Assembly (NCBI GenBank): GCA_037127655.1
Contig: JBAXXY010000001.1
Span: 32,125 to 96,124, forward strand
Direction: 5' to 3'
Source: GWF2-38-69 sp037127655
Lineage (GTDB): Bacteria; Verrucomicrobiota; Lentisphaeria; Victivallales; GWF2-38-69
Length of the DNA stretch: 64,000 bases
Shown here: positions 61,830-64,000 of the stretch, piece by piece
Position numbering within the stretch: the stretch's first letter is position 1
Layout of the letters: each line of letters opens with the position of its first letter
Translations under genes and position numbers: made by a program
The notes under the pieces: model-generated
The model's input: only the letters and a program-made list of their open reading frames with translations
Told to the model about the DNA's origin: nothing
Database searches by the model: none

Positions 61830-62718
61830 CCAGAAAAACACGCCTCCAAAACGGGGCAACAGTTTCGGATTTATGTTTTTTCACTTTACTCTGCGTATCG
61901 TCGGACTCAAGCATGCCAGGCACATGGCGGCTATTGTATGTTTTTATTACCTTATTTTTGACTGGGCAGCAGTTAAAAACGCCATGCCTTATGTGCGCCA
62001 TATCATGCCAGGTGCCGGATTTTTTAGACGCATGAAATTCACTTACTTACTCTTCGTCAATCAGGCATGGATACTGCTTGACAGGACAGCATTTAACGCT
62101 GGTTTAATCTCATTTAATTACACTTCTGTCGGCTATGACACATTCTCTGAACTTGCTGAACGCAAATCAATCGGGATCATTCTTCTCGGGGCGCATTTTG
62201 GGAACTGGCAGTTGGCATTAGAGGGACTGAAAAAACTAAACTGCAAAGTTAATATTGTCGTAAGTCCTGAGACAAATTCAGCTGTCAAAAAGTATCTAAA
62301 AGTTAATAGTTCCGCAGGTAACATCTCGTATATTTCTACTGACGGTCCAGGTCATGGCGGTGTTGAGATAGCTTCCGCTCTCTGTGAGGGCGAAGTAGTT
62401 TGCTTAATGGGGGACCGGGCGTATGGGGCCGATACCGTTAAAGTCGAATTTCTCGGGGAAAGCGCCTACTTCCCATATTCAGCCTGGGTTATTGCCGCGA
62501 AAACCCAAAGCGCTGTTATCCCCTTCTTTGTCTGCAAAGATAAAGTGCGCGGATATCATGTCTGGAGCGATAGCCCGATTTATCCTCAGATAAAATCTAA
62601 GGCAATGGTTAAAGAAACAATTCAGCCTTTGGTAAGTCAATATGTTAGGGCGCTCGAAAAAATGATCCAGAAATACCCTGAACAGTGTTTCCTTTTCAGC
62701 GATGTGTGGAAGGAATAA
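61822..62718 (+). CDS. LpxL/HtrB-like lysophospholipid acyltransferase with altered catalytic motif
   Basis: 298 residues with a weak N-terminal hydrophobic segment (about 34-50). The family HX4[D/E] box appears as HFGNWQ: His125 is kept but the acid at position 130 is Gln (codon CAG). Further family segments are present: VVCLMGDRAYGADTVKVEFLGE near 190-210 and YFPYSAWVIAAKTQSAVIPFF. Such enzymes put acyl chains on lipid A, glycolipids or polyenes. With the GT2-DUF2062 protein it may build a membrane-anchored product; reduced or altered activity is possible because of the Gln. Confidence 0.82.
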   Translation: MSNQKNTPPKRGNSFGFMFFHFTLRIVGLKHARHMAAIVCFYYLIFDWAAVKNAMPYVRHIMPGAGFFRRMKFTYLLFVNQAWILLDRTAFNAGLISFNYTSVGYDTFSELAERKSIGIILLGAHFGNWQLALEGLKKLNCKVNIVVSPETNSAVKKYLKVNSSAGNISYISTDGPGHGGVEIASALCEGEVVCLMGDRAYGADTVKVEFLGESAYFPYSAWVIAAKTQSAVIPFFVCKDKVRGYHVWSDSPIYPQIKSKAMVKETIQPLVSQYVRALEKMIQKYPEQCFLFSDVWKE

Positions 62719-62835
62719 ACATTGTAACTCTCATTTCTAGTGCCATCACACTAATCTTGGGGATTTAATAGCTTGACTCCAAAATACAATGTCGTAAACT
62801 ATGCAATAAATAAAACTATAAAATGTGTATCTTTA

Positions 62836-64000
62836 ATGAGCATTAGCATTACAGGCATGGGATGTATCTCCCCGGCAGGAAAGAACTGTGAAGACACTTG
62901 GAATGGACTGCTAGGCGATGATGCGCCCGAATTAACCAGATTGTCTGAAACATCTCAGACTGTCTTCATGTCGTCGCTAGACGACTCCAATGGCAAACAA
63001 TACCGTTGTCTTGATCTTCTGACGCAAGCGCTTGATGAAGCGCTTGCTAATGCTGGACTGAACGAAATTCCCGATTCATCCAGAGTTGGAGTTTGTATTG
63101 GCACCACATCTGCAAGCTTCCTTAATGACATGAATTTTCATCGCAAGCTTCGCGAACATTTGCTTGATGTAGAACCCATCAAAAGATTTTTTGATTGCAA
63201 TCCCGCGGAATATGTCAAAAAACGGCTTTCTCTGGCTGGCCCTGCAATGACCGTAAGTAATGCCTGCGCATCAGGGACAGATGCCATCGGAGTAGCTATG
63301 TCATGGCTTAATGGCGGCATCTGCGATATTGTTATCGCTGGCGGAGCAGATGAGAACCATAGTGTCTCTGGAGCCGGATTCTATTCGCTGGGAGTCACTT
63401 CGCAGAGCCTATGCCGTCCGTTCGATCGTGATCGTGATGGCTTAAACCTTGGAGAAGGAGCCGCAGTGCTAATACTGGAAACTAAGGAATCAGCTTCTCG
63501 ACGGAAACGAGTTTCTGATATGTTTGTTGAAGGCTATGCTGCAAGCGGGGATGCCAGACATATTACACAACCTGATCCAGATGGAGTCGGAATAGAGCGC
63601 GCCATTAGAAGCGCTCTGAATCGTGCCGGACTGAAAGCCGAAGACATAGGCTTTATAAATGCACATGGGACAGGAACAATTCACAACGACCTTGCTGAAG
63701 GCCATGCATTCTCCAGGATATTCGGCGATAAATGCCCGTATTTCTCATCTAAAGGAAAAACCGGACATACTCTTGGAGCTGCAGGCGCTATTGAAGCGGT
63801 TATTACCGCGTTGGCGCTGAAGAAACAAGAAATCCCAGGAAGCTGTAGATATAAAAATAAGGATACAGACATTTTAGTCCCTCCTGCTGCGGCTATGGCT
63901 ATAAAGGCTAAATATGCATTATCTACTTCACTGGCCTTCGGCGGATGCAATAGCGCATTAATCATTAAATATGAACCATCCACCATATACCATGCGGAGC
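62836..64000 (+). CDS. Beta-ketoacyl-ACP synthase (KAS II type), cut by the window end
   Basis: 388 residues are visible; only a short C-terminus is missing. Catalytic Cys144 (SNACASGTDA), His277 (NAHGTGTIHND) and His311 (KTGHTLGAAGA) are all there, so the enzyme can condense. ITGMGCISPAGKN at the start is standard. ATG at 62836 is chosen because the family begins there, although no ribosome-binding site is evident and the frame is open upstream to a TTG at 62773. It is probably the partner of the Cys-less ketosynthase-like protein. The 117-base gap before it shows nothing else. Confidence 0.9.
   Translation, partial: MSISITGMGCISPAGKNCEDTWNGLLGDDAPELTRLSETSQTVFMSSLDDSNGKQYRCLDLLTQALDEALANAGLNEIPDSSRVGVCIGTTSASFLNDMNFHRKLREHLLDVEPIKRFFDCNPAEYVKKRLSLAGPAMTVSNACASGTDAIGVAMSWLNGGICDIVIAGGADENHSVSGAGFYSLGVTSQSLCRPFDRDRDGLNLGEGAAVLILETKESASRRKRVSDMFVEGYAASGDARHITQPDPDGVGIERAIRSALNRAGLKAEDIGFINAHGTGTIHNDLAEGHAFSRIFGDKCPYFSSKGKTGHTLGAAGAIEAVITALALKKQEIPGSCRYKNKDTDILVPPAAAMAIKAKYALSTSLAFGGCNSALIIKYEPSTIYHAE

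Noticed and set aside
1..64000. CRISPR arrays, tRNA or rRNA genes, insertion sequences
   Set aside because: No regularly spaced direct repeats, cloverleaf-like segments, rRNA-like stretches, transposase genes or terminal inverted repeats were seen; all gaps between genes are under 250 bases.

Overview
The window looks like a chromosomal segment of moderate-to-low G+C (about 40% by eye) from a Gram-negative-type bacterium with an outer membrane: it encodes secretins, an LpxL-type acyltransferase, a lipoprotein and MurC. Two loci point towards the PVC group (Verrucomicrobiota/Lentisphaerota and relatives). One is a pilus-like operon whose gene content matches the Akkermansia Amuc_1098-1101 locus. 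The other is an N-type (AtpQ/AtpR-containing) rotary ATPase operon. Taxonomy is an inference; no rRNA or tRNA gene was found.

Layout. (1) 1-10159, plus strand: a tightly packed de novo purine operon, purM-purSL-purQ-purCE-purDN-purF, preceded by the 3' part of an unrecognised gene. Two genes are fusions (PurC with a class II PurE; PurD with PurN). PurB, PurH and PurK are absent here, and class II PurE does not need PurK. (2) 10128-17731: an M24 peptidase and a UDP-glucuronate decarboxylase, an orphan sugar-binding protein, a LemA/M48 protease pair and an Amt ammonium transporter. (3) 17738-24299, minus: the complete nine-gene N-ATPase operon (atpD-C-Q-R-B-E-F-A-G) with a good promoter. (4) 24440-33533: a Bro-N protein, a SNF2 helicase, an MliC-like lipoprotein, a shortened MurC, an EamA permease, PrmA and guanine deaminase. 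(5) 33643-42836, minus: the pilus-like operon, a PilM-PilN fusion, two bitopic assembly proteins and two tandem TPR-secretins. (6) 42970-52015, minus: MgtA, GuaB, MetW, MetX, an RdgC-like protein, RNase PH and a GH18 hydrolase. (7) 52199-56240: a stand-alone RAM-domain regulator, a secreted protein of unknown function and a Cache-HAMP-PP2C phosphatase. (8) 56254-64000: a lipid/polyene biosynthesis cluster that runs off the window.

The most interesting region is (8). A CrtI-like FAD desaturase and a FabG ketoreductase are divergent from a ketosynthase-like chain-length factor without the active-site Cys, a radical SAM enzyme, a GT2-DUF2062 protein, an LpxL-like acyltransferase with a substituted catalytic motif, and a complete KS. 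The combination resembles aryl-polyene and anammox ladderane-type gene sets but is not a clear copy of either. Next in interest are the two purine fusions, the tandem secretins with the fused PilM-PilN, and four different dispersed palindromes in intergenic gaps. No intergenic gap exceeds 300 bases; the longest are about 180-200 bases (12205-12384, 16269-16510, 52016-52198, 58486-58682), and their contents are given under the promoter and operator entries or noted as empty.
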